From DATLED01 sp035525495 (GTDB taxonomy: Bacteria; Actinomycetota; Acidimicrobiia; Acidimicrobiales; CADCTF01), in the NCBI GenBank assembly GCA_035525495.1, contig DATLED010000029.1, forward strand, positions 1 through 64,000: a stretch of 64,000 bases of DNA, given 5' to 3'. Each line of letters starts with the position of its first letter. The stretch's first letter is position 1. Shown one piece after another: positions 8,338 through 16,848 of this stretch. A model generated the notes under the pieces. It searched no databases. It was not told where the DNA came from and saw nothing but the letters and a program-made list of their open reading frames with translations. Both the position numbers and the translations under genes were made by a program.

Positions 8338-10182
8338 GTGAATCGCAGCACGCTGGCGCGACGGTATGCACCGCTCGCCGCACTCGCAGCCGTCCAACTC
8401 CTGATCATCGCCACGGTCCCGTCGACAGCACCGACGACGGTGGCGGCCGAAGGAGGTGCCTTCACCCCATCCGGGGACGTCGCTGGTGATGGTGGAGCGG
8501 CCCTGACCGAGGAGACCGTGCCCGGCGAGGTGCCCGCCGACGGGGCGGTCACGGATCCCGCAACTGCCGCCGCCGGGGGCGGCGGTGGCGCCACGACCGG
8601 TGGCGGCGCGGCGGCTGCCAGGCCCGGGGCGACCGCCGGCGGCGGCGCGGTGGCCGGAGGTGGGGCGGCCAGCGGCGGTGGCGGGGCCGCTCCCGGTGCG
8701 ACGGCAGCGTCCGGGGACACCAGCCACTGCGTGGACGGTCGCCAGTTCGACCCCGGCATCTACTACTGGGCGCCGAAGTGCGTGGCCAAGTTCACCGGCA
8801 AGAACCCCGGCGCCACCTATCAGGGCGTGACCGACAAGGAAGTCAAGGTCATCCTCTATCGCGGGAAGCCGAACGCGGCCGTCGACGCCATCCTCGACGC
8901 CATCGGTGCCAACCCGAGCGACAGCGACGTCTCCGAGTTCACCCAGAAGGCCGTCAGCTACATCAACTCCAAGTTCGAGTTCTACGGCCGCAAGCTCGTG
9001 GTCGAGGAGTTCAAGGGCAAGTGCGAGACGGTGCCTCCGGATTACGTCTGCCTCCGCGGCGAGATGCGCGACATCGTGCGTGACAAGCAGCCCTTCCTCG
9101 TGCAGTGGGGGACGCCGCTCGCCTCACCTGCTTTCGACGAGCTCAGCGCCCAGAAGGTCGTCAACGTGGGCGGCCAGCACTTCCGCGACTCGTTCTCCCA
9201 GCAGCGTCGTCCCTACCACTGGGATGTCGCGATATCCGGAACGGTGGCGGCCAAGCAGGCGGCGGAGTGGTACTGCCGGAAGTTGGCCGGGAAGAAAGCC
9301 GTCTTCGCGGGTGCGACCGGACCCGACAGCACGTCGCAGAACCCACCCGTCGACGACATCCAGAGCAAGCCCCGCGTCCTCGGCGTGATCAGTACCGACG
9401 ACCCCGAGAACCAGGGGACCATCACGAGCGTCTTCAAGCCGGAGCTGGCGAAGTGCGGAGTGAGGGTCGAGCACGAGTTCTATTACGCCCAGGACATCTC
9501 GCGAGCGCAGGAGCAACGCACGGCTGGCGTGGCGAAGATGCGCGAGGCGCCGGAGTCGACGACGATCGCCTTCTTCGGCGATGCCGTCGCACCGGTCTTC
9601 CTCTACCGCACCTGCCAAGAGCAGTCCTACTTCCCGGAGCAGGTGATCGTCGGATTCGGCGGCATGGACGCGGACGCCGCCGGGCAGAGCTACGACACGA
9701 GCGGGACGTTGTGCGCCGGTTGCCACCAGTTCGAGAACGCCTTCGGGTTGGCGAGCGTGCCCCAACTGCGCCCGGTCAGCGACAACGAGGCGGTGCGGGT
9801 CTACAAGGCGGGAGGCGGGACGAGGAGCATCGACTGGAACAAGTACGTGACGAACATCGCCGACCTCAACTACCTGATGCTCGATGCGTCTCTGATCCAG
9901 GGGGCGGGTCCGACGCTCACGCCGGCCAATGTCGAGAAGGGGGCCTTCGCTGCCGGCGTGCGGGGTGGCAGCCCGGAGACCCTCGACTTCCACTTCAACC
10001 GCCGGGGGTTCAAGCCGGGCAGCTACGCCTGGTCCCTCGACATGTCCGAGGTGTACTGGAGCCAGTCGGAGAAGTCGGAGTTCAACGGCAAGGCGGGTAG
10101 CTACCACGAGCTCGGCGACCGCAGGTACGGCGTCGGTGAGTACCAGGCCGGTGACCCTGCGATCCCGCCCAAGCCGCGATGA
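8338..10182 (+). CDS. Secreted periplasmic-binding-protein-like component of a branched-chain-type ABC importer
   Basis: A 614-residue exported protein that begins the 8338-16796 operon. The N-terminus has a signal peptide (Arg-rich, then APLAALAAVQLLIIATV). A low-complexity Gly/Ala linker (about residues 75-122) precedes a type I binding-protein fold (about 150-560) with segments such as KVILYRGKPNAAVD and KKAVFAGATGPDS. Several Cys residues (for example CRKLAGK, GTLCAGCHQF) may form disulfides. It is longer than LivJ/LivK (about 370 residues) because of the linker and N-terminal extension. A GGGAG sits 6 bases before the GTG start. Its stop overlaps the permease start (ATGA). I infer that it delivers a ligand to that permease; the ligand is unknown. 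Confidence 0.75.
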   Translation: MNRSTLARRYAPLAALAAVQLLIIATVPSTAPTTVAAEGGAFTPSGDVAGDGGAALTEETVPGEVPADGAVTDPATAAAGGGGGATTGGGAAAARPGATAGGGAVAGGGAASGGGGAAPGATAASGDTSHCVDGRQFDPGIYYWAPKCVAKFTGKNPGATYQGVTDKEVKVILYRGKPNAAVDAILDAIGANPSDSDVSEFTQKAVSYINSKFEFYGRKLVVEEFKGKCETVPPDYVCLRGEMRDIVRDKQPFLVQWGTPLASPAFDELSAQKVVNVGGQHFRDSFSQQRRPYHWDVAISGTVAAKQAAEWYCRKLAGKKAVFAGATGPDSTSQNPPVDDIQSKPRVLGVISTDDPENQGTITSVFKPELAKCGVRVEHEFYYAQDISRAQEQRTAGVAKMREAPESTTIAFFGDAVAPVFLYRTCQEQSYFPEQVIVGFGGMDADAAGQSYDTSGTLCAGCHQFENAFGLASVPQLRPVSDNEAVRVYKAGGGTRSIDWNKYVTNIADLNYLMLDASLIQGAGPTLTPANVEKGAFAAGVRGGSPETLDFHFNRRGFKPGSYAWSLDMSEVYWSQSEKSEFNGKAGSYHELGDRRYGVGEYQAGDPAIPPKPR

Positions 10183-12545
10183 CAACCGCGCTCGAAACCG
10201 CGAAGGACCGATTCAGCGACCTCTCCTCCACCACCGTCGGAAGGCGGTCGGTGGCGGTGGTCAAGTCGCTCGGCGCCTTCGCCGCAGTCGTGCTCGTCTG
10301 CCGGGTCGTCTTCGACGCCCCGTACTCGATCATCGTCAACGGGCTGGCGCTCGGATCGCTCTACGGGTTGATCGGCGCAGGCGTCATCCTGATCTACCGA
10401 ACCAACCGGATCATCAACTTCGCAGCGGCCGGTCTCGGAGCGATTCCGGCCGTGGCGGGGGTGTTGTTGATCGTCAACAAGGGTGTGACCTGGTTCCTGG
10501 CCTTCCCGCTGGCGGTGGTCGGCGGCGCGGTGCTCGGCGGGCTCGTGGACATCGTCGTCATTCGGCGCTTCGCCAAGGCACCGCGGTTGATCCTCGTCGT
10601 GGTCACGATCGGCATCTCACAGCTCCTGGCGTTCATCGCGCTGTTCCTGCCGCGCTGGATCGCTCCTCCCGGCGGCAACAAGGGCGCCTTCATCTCCGAG
10701 GTCAAGACGCCGTTCCTGCACCTGACCGCCAAGATCGGCCATCAGACCTTCAGCGGGGACTACCCATTCGCGCTCATCGCCGTGACGGTGCTGGTGGCGG
10801 GCCTCGCCGCGTTCTTCCGCTTCACTCGCATCGGCATCGCGCTGCGAGCGGCGGCCGAGAACTCCGACCGGGCCTCCCTGCTCGGAATCCCCGTTCGCCG
10901 CGTCGGGACGGTGGCCTGGATCCTCGCCGGAGGTTTCGCGGCCGTCACCATCTTCCTGCGCTCGACCCTCGTGGGCGTGCCCCTGGACGGCACGCTCGGG
11001 CCGATCGTGCTGCTCTACGCGCTGGCCGCGGCCGTCATCGGGAAGATGGAGAGCGTCCCCGTCTGCCTGGGCGCCGGCGTGGCCATCGGCATGCTGGATC
11101 AGGCCTCGGTGTCCAAGACCGGGAAGAACTCCCTGGCCGGCGCCATCATGCTCGTGCTCATCCTCGGAGCCCTGCTCCTGCAGCGGGGGAGCCTCTCGCG
11201 CGCGCAGGACAGTGGCGTCTCCAGCTTCTCGGCCATGAAGGAGTTCCGCCCGATCCCCAGTGAGCTCCGGTCGATGCGAGAGGTCGTCGCGGTGAAGACG
11301 GTCCTGTCCGTTCTCCTCGCTGCCTTGCTGCTCGTGGCGCCCCTGGTGTTGGGGCCTGGCCGGCTCTCACGGGCGACACCCATCCTCATCTACGGCATCA
11401 TCGCCGTGTCTGTCGTCATCCTGACCGGATGGGCGGGCCAGATCAGCCTCGGGCAGTTCGGCTTCGTCGGCGTCGGCGCCCTCGTCGGGGGCGGGCTGGC
11501 GGCCTCGCACAACATCGACTTCTTCGTCGCCATCGTCGCCGGCACCCTGGCGGGGGCCGTCGTGGCGGTGCTGGTCGGAGTTCCGGCCCTGAGGATCCAG
11601 GGTCTGTACCTGGCGGTGACGACCCTTGCCTTCGCCAGCACCGTGTCCGGCTACCTGCTCGACCCTCGCTACCCGGCGCGGAAGTTCTTCTTTCCGGCGA
11701 CGGGGACCTCAAGGATCGAGCGGCCGATGCTGTTGCAGCGCATCGACATGAGCCAGGACCGCAACTACTACTACCTGTGCCTCGTCTTCCTGGTGCTGGT
11801 GTTGTTGTCAGCGCGTTCCTACCGTCGCAACCGCGCGGGGCGAATTCTGATCGCCATGCGCGACAACAGCCGGGCGGCTCCGGCCTACGCCATCAACCTT
11901 TCGCGGAATCGGCTGGCGGCCTTCGCCATGTCCGGCGCCTTCGCCGCGCTCGGTGGGGTCCTCCTGGCGTACGAGCAGGGAGCCGTCGACCAGTCGAGCT
12001 ACGGGATCGGCCCGAGCATCTTGATCTTCACCGCCGTCGTCATCGGCGGGGTCACTTCCCTGCCCGGGGCCGTGTTCGGAGCCATCCTCATCCAGAGCCT
12101 GCGAATCTATGGCGAGACCTATGTGAAGGGCCTGTCGCTCCTCGTCACCGGCCCCGGTCTGGTGCTCGTCCTCCTCTTCCTCCCCGGCGGCATCGCGGAG
12201 GGTGCGTTCAAGGTCCGCGACGGATTCCTGCGCTGGGTGGCCAACCGCCACGACATCCTCGTGCCGTCGCTCCTGGCCGACAAGCGAGTCGAGACCGGTG
12301 ACGACCAGCAAGATGTGATCACGTCGGCGGAGCACCACGTCGAAGAGCAGGAGTCCTTCGACATCTCGACGGCGCCGTCGATCGTCTGCCCCAGTTGCGG
12401 CGTGACGCTCGCCCTGCGGGACGCCGCCGAGCACGAACACCTTCGACCTGGAGAGCCTGGAGAGCCGGCCCTCGTGGGTGGCGGCGCGCCCGCCGATGGA
12501 GGCGGGCGACGGCGCCTCGCGCGAGCCCGCGACGGTCGGCGTTGA
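10179..12545 (+). CDS. Fused LivH-LivM-type ABC importer permease with a Cys/His tail
   Basis: A 788-residue protein that joins both permeases of the branched-chain amino acid/urea importer family. The first half carries the LivH hallmark NGLALGSLYGLIGAGVILIY and the second the LivM hallmark ILTGWAGQISLGQFGFVGVGA, so the two halves could form the whole membrane channel. After the last helix there is a cytoplasmic tail with CPSC, then HEH about a dozen residues later (near 736-753), which resembles a small zinc-binding knuckle and is not usual for LivM. Start ATG overlaps the preceding stop (ATGA). The next gene begins 10 bases after the stop, so binding protein, channel and ATPases are one transcription unit. 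Confidence 0.85.
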   Translation: MTTALETAKDRFSDLSSTTVGRRSVAVVKSLGAFAAVVLVCRVVFDAPYSIIVNGLALGSLYGLIGAGVILIYRTNRIINFAAAGLGAIPAVAGVLLIVNKGVTWFLAFPLAVVGGAVLGGLVDIVVIRRFAKAPRLILVVVTIGISQLLAFIALFLPRWIAPPGGNKGAFISEVKTPFLHLTAKIGHQTFSGDYPFALIAVTVLVAGLAAFFRFTRIGIALRAAAENSDRASLLGIPVRRVGTVAWILAGGFAAVTIFLRSTLVGVPLDGTLGPIVLLYALAAAVIGKMESVPVCLGAGVAIGMLDQASVSKTGKNSLAGAIMLVLILGALLLQRGSLSRAQDSGVSSFSAMKEFRPIPSELRSMREVVAVKTVLSVLLAALLLVAPLVLGPGRLSRATPILIYGIIAVSVVILTGWAGQISLGQFGFVGVGALVGGGLAASHNIDFFVAIVAGTLAGAVVAVLVGVPALRIQGLYLAVTTLAFASTVSGYLLDPRYPARKFFFPATGTSRIERPMLLQRIDMSQDRNYYYLCLVFLVLVLLSARSYRRNRAGRILIAMRDNSRAAPAYAINLSRNRLAAFAMSGAFAALGGVLLAYEQGAVDQSSYGIGPSILIFTAVVIGGVTSLPGAVFGAILIQSLRIYGETYVKGLSLLVTGPGLVLVLLFLPGGIAEGAFKVRDGFLRWVANRHDILVPSLLADKRVETGDDQQDVITSAEHHVEEQESFDISTAPSIVCPSCGVTLALRDAAEHEHLRPGEPGEPALVGGGAPADGGGRRRLARARDGRR

Positions 12546-12555
12546 GGAGCCACCC

Positions 12556-15500
12556 ATGACGGCTGCCGGCACCGACCTGTCCGCCACGCCCGCGAGCCCG
12601 ACGAAGGGCCGGGGATTGAAGGCGATCACCGGCGGGTTCCCGACGGCACCCCTGCTCGTGCTCTTCGGTCTGAACCTGGTCGACGAGTTCGATCGCGTCG
12701 CGTTCGGCGCGCTCATCCCAGAGATCCGTGATCGATTCCACGTCTCTGACTCCCAGATCCTGACGCTGGGCGCCATCACCGGCGTCTTCACGCTCCTGGC
12801 GGCCTTGCCCCTCGGAGTGCTGGCCGATCGCTTCAACCGTGTGCGCCTGTCGATCGCGGCCGCCATCCTCTGGGGTGTCACGTCGGTGATGACGGGGATC
12901 GTCCCCAGCCTGGTCCTGCTCTACCTCGTACGCCTCGGCTCGGGGCTCGGGCGGATCATCAACGAGGTCGTCCACCCGAGCCTTCTCGCGGACTACTACC
13001 CGCGGGAGAACCAGCCGCGGGTCTTCGGAGTGCATCGGGCCGCAAACTCCATCGGCAACATCGGCGGGCCGCTCGCCGGCCTCGTCGCGGTCGCGTTGTT
13101 CTGGCAGGCCGCCTTCTGGATCCTGGCCATCCCGACCGCGGTCTTCATCTTCCTCGCCGTCGCCCGTCTCCGGGAGCCCAAGCGGGGCGAGTCGATCGAT
13201 GCGGACCTGGCTGCGGAGGCGGAAGGCGACGATGAGACGACGCCCTTCGGCGAGGCGCGTCGGCAGCTCTTCGCCGTCAAGACGCTGCGTCGACTGTGGC
13301 TCGGCGCCTTCTTCCTCGGTGTCGGAGCCCTGCAGATCGGCAACATCCTCGGCATCTTCTTCGACCGCGTGTACGGGGTCGGGCCGTTCGGCCGCGGGAT
13401 GGTCCAGCTCCTCTTCGGTGCCGGAAACGTGGCCGGCCTCGTTCTCGGGTCCCGACTCGCCGGGCGCGCGTCCGAAGCCGGAAAGCTGCACCGACTCGCC
13501 GTGATCACCGGCTTGTCCTTCGTCCAGTTCGGCGCCGGTCTGGTGCTCCTCGGGGCCATCAAGTGGGTCGTCTTCGGCTACGTGTCCGCCTTCGTCCTGT
13601 CCATCGGGGTCGGCGCCTACCAACCGGCGTACTTCGCCCTCGTCGGCCTCGTGTCCCCGCCGAAGATCCGGGCGCAGGCGTACGCGTGGGCCATCCTCAT
13701 CTACGGCTGCGGAGGATTGAGCTTCATCCTCCTGATCGGCGCCGGCGATGACGACTCGGCCACGCGCCTTCGGGTGGTGGTCGTGGTGCTCGCGGGAATC
13801 GTCGCCTTGGCAGGGATGATCGGCGCCTCGGCGCAGAGGTTCGTGAACCGCGACGCGGAACAGGCGGCCAACGCCTTGGCCACGGCGGCCAGGTTGAAGG
13901 CAGAGCTGGCAGCCGGCGGCGCGGACAAGACCCTGCTCGTGTGCCGTGGCGTCGATGTCGCGTACGACACGGTGCAGATCCTCTTCGGTGTCGACATGGA
14001 GGTGAAGGAAGGCGAGATCATCGCCTTGCTCGGAACGAACGGCGCAGGGAAGTCGACGTTGCTCAAGGCAATCTGCGGGCTCGTCGACCCGATCGGTGGC
14101 GCCATCTTCTTCGACGGACGCGACATCACGCACGCCGATCCCGTCCAGGCGGCCAAGGCGGGCATCGTGCAGGTCCCGGGGGGCAAGGCCATCTTCCCGA
14201 CGCTCACCGTGGCCGAGCACTTCAGGGCCGGCACCTGGCTCTTCCAGGACGAAGATCCGGCGGATGTCCAGAAGCGGATCGACGAGGTCCTGGAGATGTT
14301 CCCGCGCATCAAGGAGCGGTGGGAGCAGCTCGCCGGGAACATGTCCGGCGGCGAACAGCAGCAGCTGGCACTGGGCATGGCCTTCGTGGCCAAGCCCAAG
14401 CTCCTGATCATCGACGAGCTGTCCCTCGGCCTTGCCCCGACGATCGTGGAGCAGTTGCTCAACATCGTCCGCAAGATCCACGCCTCTGGTTGCACGATCA
14501 TCTTGGTGGAGCAGTCGGTGAACGTCGCCCTCACCATCGCCACCAAGGCGTACTTCATGGAGAAGGGCGAGGTTCGGTTCTCGGGTCCGACCGAAGAGCT
14601 GCTCGAGCGGACCGACATCCTCCGCTCCGTGTTCCTCCAGGGCGCTGGCTCGATGGACGGCGATGCCACGTCGAAGACGGCCGCCGTTGCCGCCAAGGGT
14701 GCGGCTGGCCCGGACCGTTCCAAGCCGCCGATCCTGAAGGTCGACGGACTGGTCAAGCGCTTCGGTGGCATCACCGCGGTCGACGACGTGAGCTTTGAGC
14801 TCGCCCATGGCGAGATCCTGGGTCTCATCGGCCCGAACGGTGCCGGCAAGACGACGATCTTCGACCTCCTGTCGGGCCTGCTTCCGCTCGACGCGGGGCG
14901 AGTGCACCTGCAAGGCGTCGATGTCACGGGCTGGGGCGGCGACCGTCGGGCGGCCGCGGGCCTTGGTCGCTCCTTCCAGGACGCTCGAATCTTTCCGTCG
15001 CTCACGGTTGCCGAGAACGTGGCCATCGGGCTCGAGCGCCACATCGAAGTGCGGGATCACCTCGCCGCGGCACTCAATCTGCCCGCCGTGCAGGAGGCCG
15101 AGGAAGACGTCGCGTGGACGGTCGAAGACCTCATCGAATTGATGAACCTCGGAGCGTTCCGCGACAAGTTCGTCGCCGAGCTGTCCACCGGATCACGGCG
15201 CATCGTGGACCTCGCGATGTCGATCGCCCATGACCCGTCCGTCCTGCTGCTGGACGAGCCCTCTTCGGGCATCGCCCAGAAGGAGACCGAGGCGCTCGGA
15301 CCGCTGCTCAAGCGCATCCAACGCGAGACCGGCTGCTCCATGTTGGTGATCGAACACGACATGCCCCTGATCACCTCGGTCTCCGACGAGATGATCGCCC
15401 TCGAGCTCGGGGCAGTGGTCGTTCGGGGCACGCCGGACGAGGTCATCTCGAACCCTCGCGTCGTCTCGTCGTACCTCGGCGGGGACATCGACGTGATCAA

Positions 15501-15636
15501 CCGCTCCGGGGCCAGCACGGAGCTCTCGAAGCGCAAAGCTGCAGCCGCCGAGGAAGATGGTCAACACGAGGGGGGCCCTGACGACGGTCAGCCCCGGGCG
15601 AGACGTCGTCGCCGCCAACAGGAGGTCACCAAGTGA
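12556..15636 (+). CDS. MFS transporter fused to LivF-type and LivG-type ABC ATPases
   Basis: A single 1026-residue reading frame with three modules. Residues about 25-425 form an MFS-like 12-helix carrier (FGLNLVDEFDRVAFGALIP; GVLADRFNRVRL resembles motif A). Residues about 455-690 are a LivF-like ATPase: Walker A GTNGAGKST (near 496), signature MSGGEQQQL (near 596), Walker B LLIIDELSLGLAP with the catalytic Glu. Residues about 725-985 are a LivG-like ATPase: Walker A GPNGAGKTT (near 758), degenerate signature LSTGS, Walker B VLLLDEPSSG. The tail is charged, Arg/Gln-rich. ATG 12556 follows GAGGAG at good spacing; earlier in-frame codons overlap the permease gene. In normal systems LivG and LivF are separate proteins and no MFS is present. 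The ATPases presumably energise the fused permease; the role of the MFS part is unknown. Confidence 0.88.
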   Translation: MTAAGTDLSATPASPTKGRGLKAITGGFPTAPLLVLFGLNLVDEFDRVAFGALIPEIRDRFHVSDSQILTLGAITGVFTLLAALPLGVLADRFNRVRLSIAAAILWGVTSVMTGIVPSLVLLYLVRLGSGLGRIINEVVHPSLLADYYPRENQPRVFGVHRAANSIGNIGGPLAGLVAVALFWQAAFWILAIPTAVFIFLAVARLREPKRGESIDADLAAEAEGDDETTPFGEARRQLFAVKTLRRLWLGAFFLGVGALQIGNILGIFFDRVYGVGPFGRGMVQLLFGAGNVAGLVLGSRLAGRASEAGKLHRLAVITGLSFVQFGAGLVLLGAIKWVVFGYVSAFVLSIGVGAYQPAYFALVGLVSPPKIRAQAYAWAILIYGCGGLSFILLIGAGDDDSATRLRVVVVVLAGIVALAGMIGASAQRFVNRDAEQAANALATAARLKAELAAGGADKTLLVCRGVDVAYDTVQILFGVDMEVKEGEIIALLGTNGAGKSTLLKAICGLVDPIGGAIFFDGRDITHADPVQAAKAGIVQVPGGKAIFPTLTVAEHFRAGTWLFQDEDPADVQKRIDEVLEMFPRIKERWEQLAGNMSGGEQQQLALGMAFVAKPKLLIIDELSLGLAPTIVEQLLNIVRKIHASGCTIILVEQSVNVALTIATKAYFMEKGEVRFSGPTEELLERTDILRSVFLQGAGSMDGDATSKTAAVAAKGAAGPDRSKPPILKVDGLVKRFGGITAVDDVSFELAHGEILGLIGPNGAGKTTIFDLLSGLLPLDAGRVHLQGVDVTGWGGDRRAAAGLGRSFQDARIFPSLTVAENVAIGLERHIEVRDHLAAALNLPAVQEAEEDVAWTVEDLIELMNLGAFRDKFVAELSTGSRRIVDLAMSIAHDPSVLLLDEPSSGIAQKETEALGPLLKRIQRETGCSMLVIEHDMPLITSVSDEMIALELGAVVVRGTPDEVISNPRVVSSYLGGDIDVINRSGASTELSKRKAAAAEEDGQHEGGPDDGQPRARRRRRQQEVTK

Positions 15637-16796
15637 GTCACAGGCGCATCGCACGGCTGGCGGCCACATCTCTGCTGCTCGGTGCCGTCGGGTTGGCCTC
15701 GTCGCTTCCGGCGACCGGGCAGGAGGCGACGACCGACGGCACGTTCGACGTCTCCCAGGAGCCGGTGCTTCTCCAGTACGGGTGGTGGAACAAGGCGCAA
15801 CAGTCGCCGGCTGGTGGCGCGCCTGCGCCTCCTCCGCCGGGTGCTCCGTCCGACGGGATCTACATCGCCTATGAGGCGCCGGTCGCGCCCACCCCGGCGC
15901 CGATCGTCGGCGTCATCGGGATCGTGTCGTCCCCACCGGCGCCAGCGCCCACGCCGGTCGGACCGGAGGCCTTCGGCGCCGTCCGGTACTCCGTTCCGGC
16001 AGGATCGGAAGGGACGCTGACCCTGAAGTTCGTCCCCACCTCGTCGTCCCAGCCGGGAGGCGTCAACGTCGATGCGGGCGACCTCTACGCGTGCCCGGTC
16101 TCCTCGGCGTGGGACCCCGTCCAAAACGCTCGTTACGACTCGGCACCGAAGTACGACTGCACCATCGGCGTGCTCGCCACCTACGCCGGGGACACCGTGG
16201 CGTTCGCCCTTCCCGCCTCGATGACGTCGACCGGCGTCGTCGACGTGGCGCTCGTCCCACAGGGCACCAAGCCCTTCAAGTTGTCGGTCTCGCCGCCCTC
16301 TGACACGTCACTCGCGCTGACCTCGGTACCGGAATCCGAGGCGACGACGGCGGAGTTCGATCCTGGATCCTTCGAGGACCCAGCGCTGACGTTCGACGAG
16401 TCCGTCGATGGAGCCGTCGGCGCTGACGAACTCGGGTCGGCGTCCTTCGACGACTTCACCTCCGGCGACTTCTCCGCCGACGGGTTCGCCACGACGACGG
16501 GTGCCGGCACGAGGGGCGCCGTGGACTCGCTGGGTCGCGCGGTGGCCGCTCCGGCCGCGGTGGTGGGCAACCCGTTCCGGCCCGACGCCTCCCGTGGCGA
16601 GCGGTTGATGGCGGTGCTGCTGCTGCTGGCGCTCGCCGTCGCGCTCTGGTGGGTCGGCGGGAAGCCCGTGCGGGCGCCCCGCCTCCTCGGATCGCTGGGG
16701 GTCGGCGCCCCGGTCGACGCGGCCGAGGTCAAGACCGGCGGCATCGGCCGCTTCGCCCGGATCCGCCCAGCCACCCGCCCGCCCCGCCTCTTCTGA
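15633..16796 (+). CDS. Exported, C-terminally membrane-anchored protein of unknown function
   Basis: I do not recognise a named family. The 387-residue product starts at a GTG that overlaps the preceding stop (GTGA). It has a signal peptide (RRIARLAATSLLLGAVGLASSLPATGQ), a segment reading LLQYGWWNKAQQ, a Pro/Ala-rich linker, and a beta-rich domain (about residues 110-225, including FGAVRYSVPAGSEGTLTLKF and two Cys). An acidic Ser/Asp-rich region follows, then one C-terminal helix (MAVLLLLALAVALWWVGG) with a basic tail. That topology puts the main domain outside the membrane. Being last in the importer operon suggests an accessory role in substrate capture or assembly of the transporter. Confidence 0.7.
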   Translation: MSHRRIARLAATSLLLGAVGLASSLPATGQEATTDGTFDVSQEPVLLQYGWWNKAQQSPAGGAPAPPPPGAPSDGIYIAYEAPVAPTPAPIVGVIGIVSSPPAPAPTPVGPEAFGAVRYSVPAGSEGTLTLKFVPTSSSQPGGVNVDAGDLYACPVSSAWDPVQNARYDSAPKYDCTIGVLATYAGDTVAFALPASMTSTGVVDVALVPQGTKPFKLSVSPPSDTSLALTSVPESEATTAEFDPGSFEDPALTFDESVDGAVGADELGSASFDDFTSGDFSADGFATTTGAGTRGAVDSLGRAVAAPAAVVGNPFRPDASRGERLMAVLLLLALAVALWWVGGKPVRAPRLLGSLGVGAPVDAAEVKTGGIGRFARIRPATRPPRLF

Positions 16797-16801
16797 GCGT
16801 C

Positions 16802-16842
16802 CATCGGTGAGCTGACCGCCAGATGCGGTCCACTCACCGATG
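16802..16842. terminator. Hairpin between convergent genes
   Basis: An inverted repeat with arms near 18 bases (CATCGGTGAG and CTCACCGATG at the outer ends, a two-base mismatch inside) and a five-base loop sits between the end of the importer operon and the end of the penicillin-binding protein gene. Its position suits a bidirectional transcription end. No clear T-tract follows. Confidence 0.5.
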
Positions 16843-16848
16843 AAGCGG

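Noticed and set aside
12319..15060. 913-codon minus-strand frame opposite the importer fusion gene
   Set aside because: The plus strand carries complete MFS and ATPase motifs; the antisense protein has no motif.
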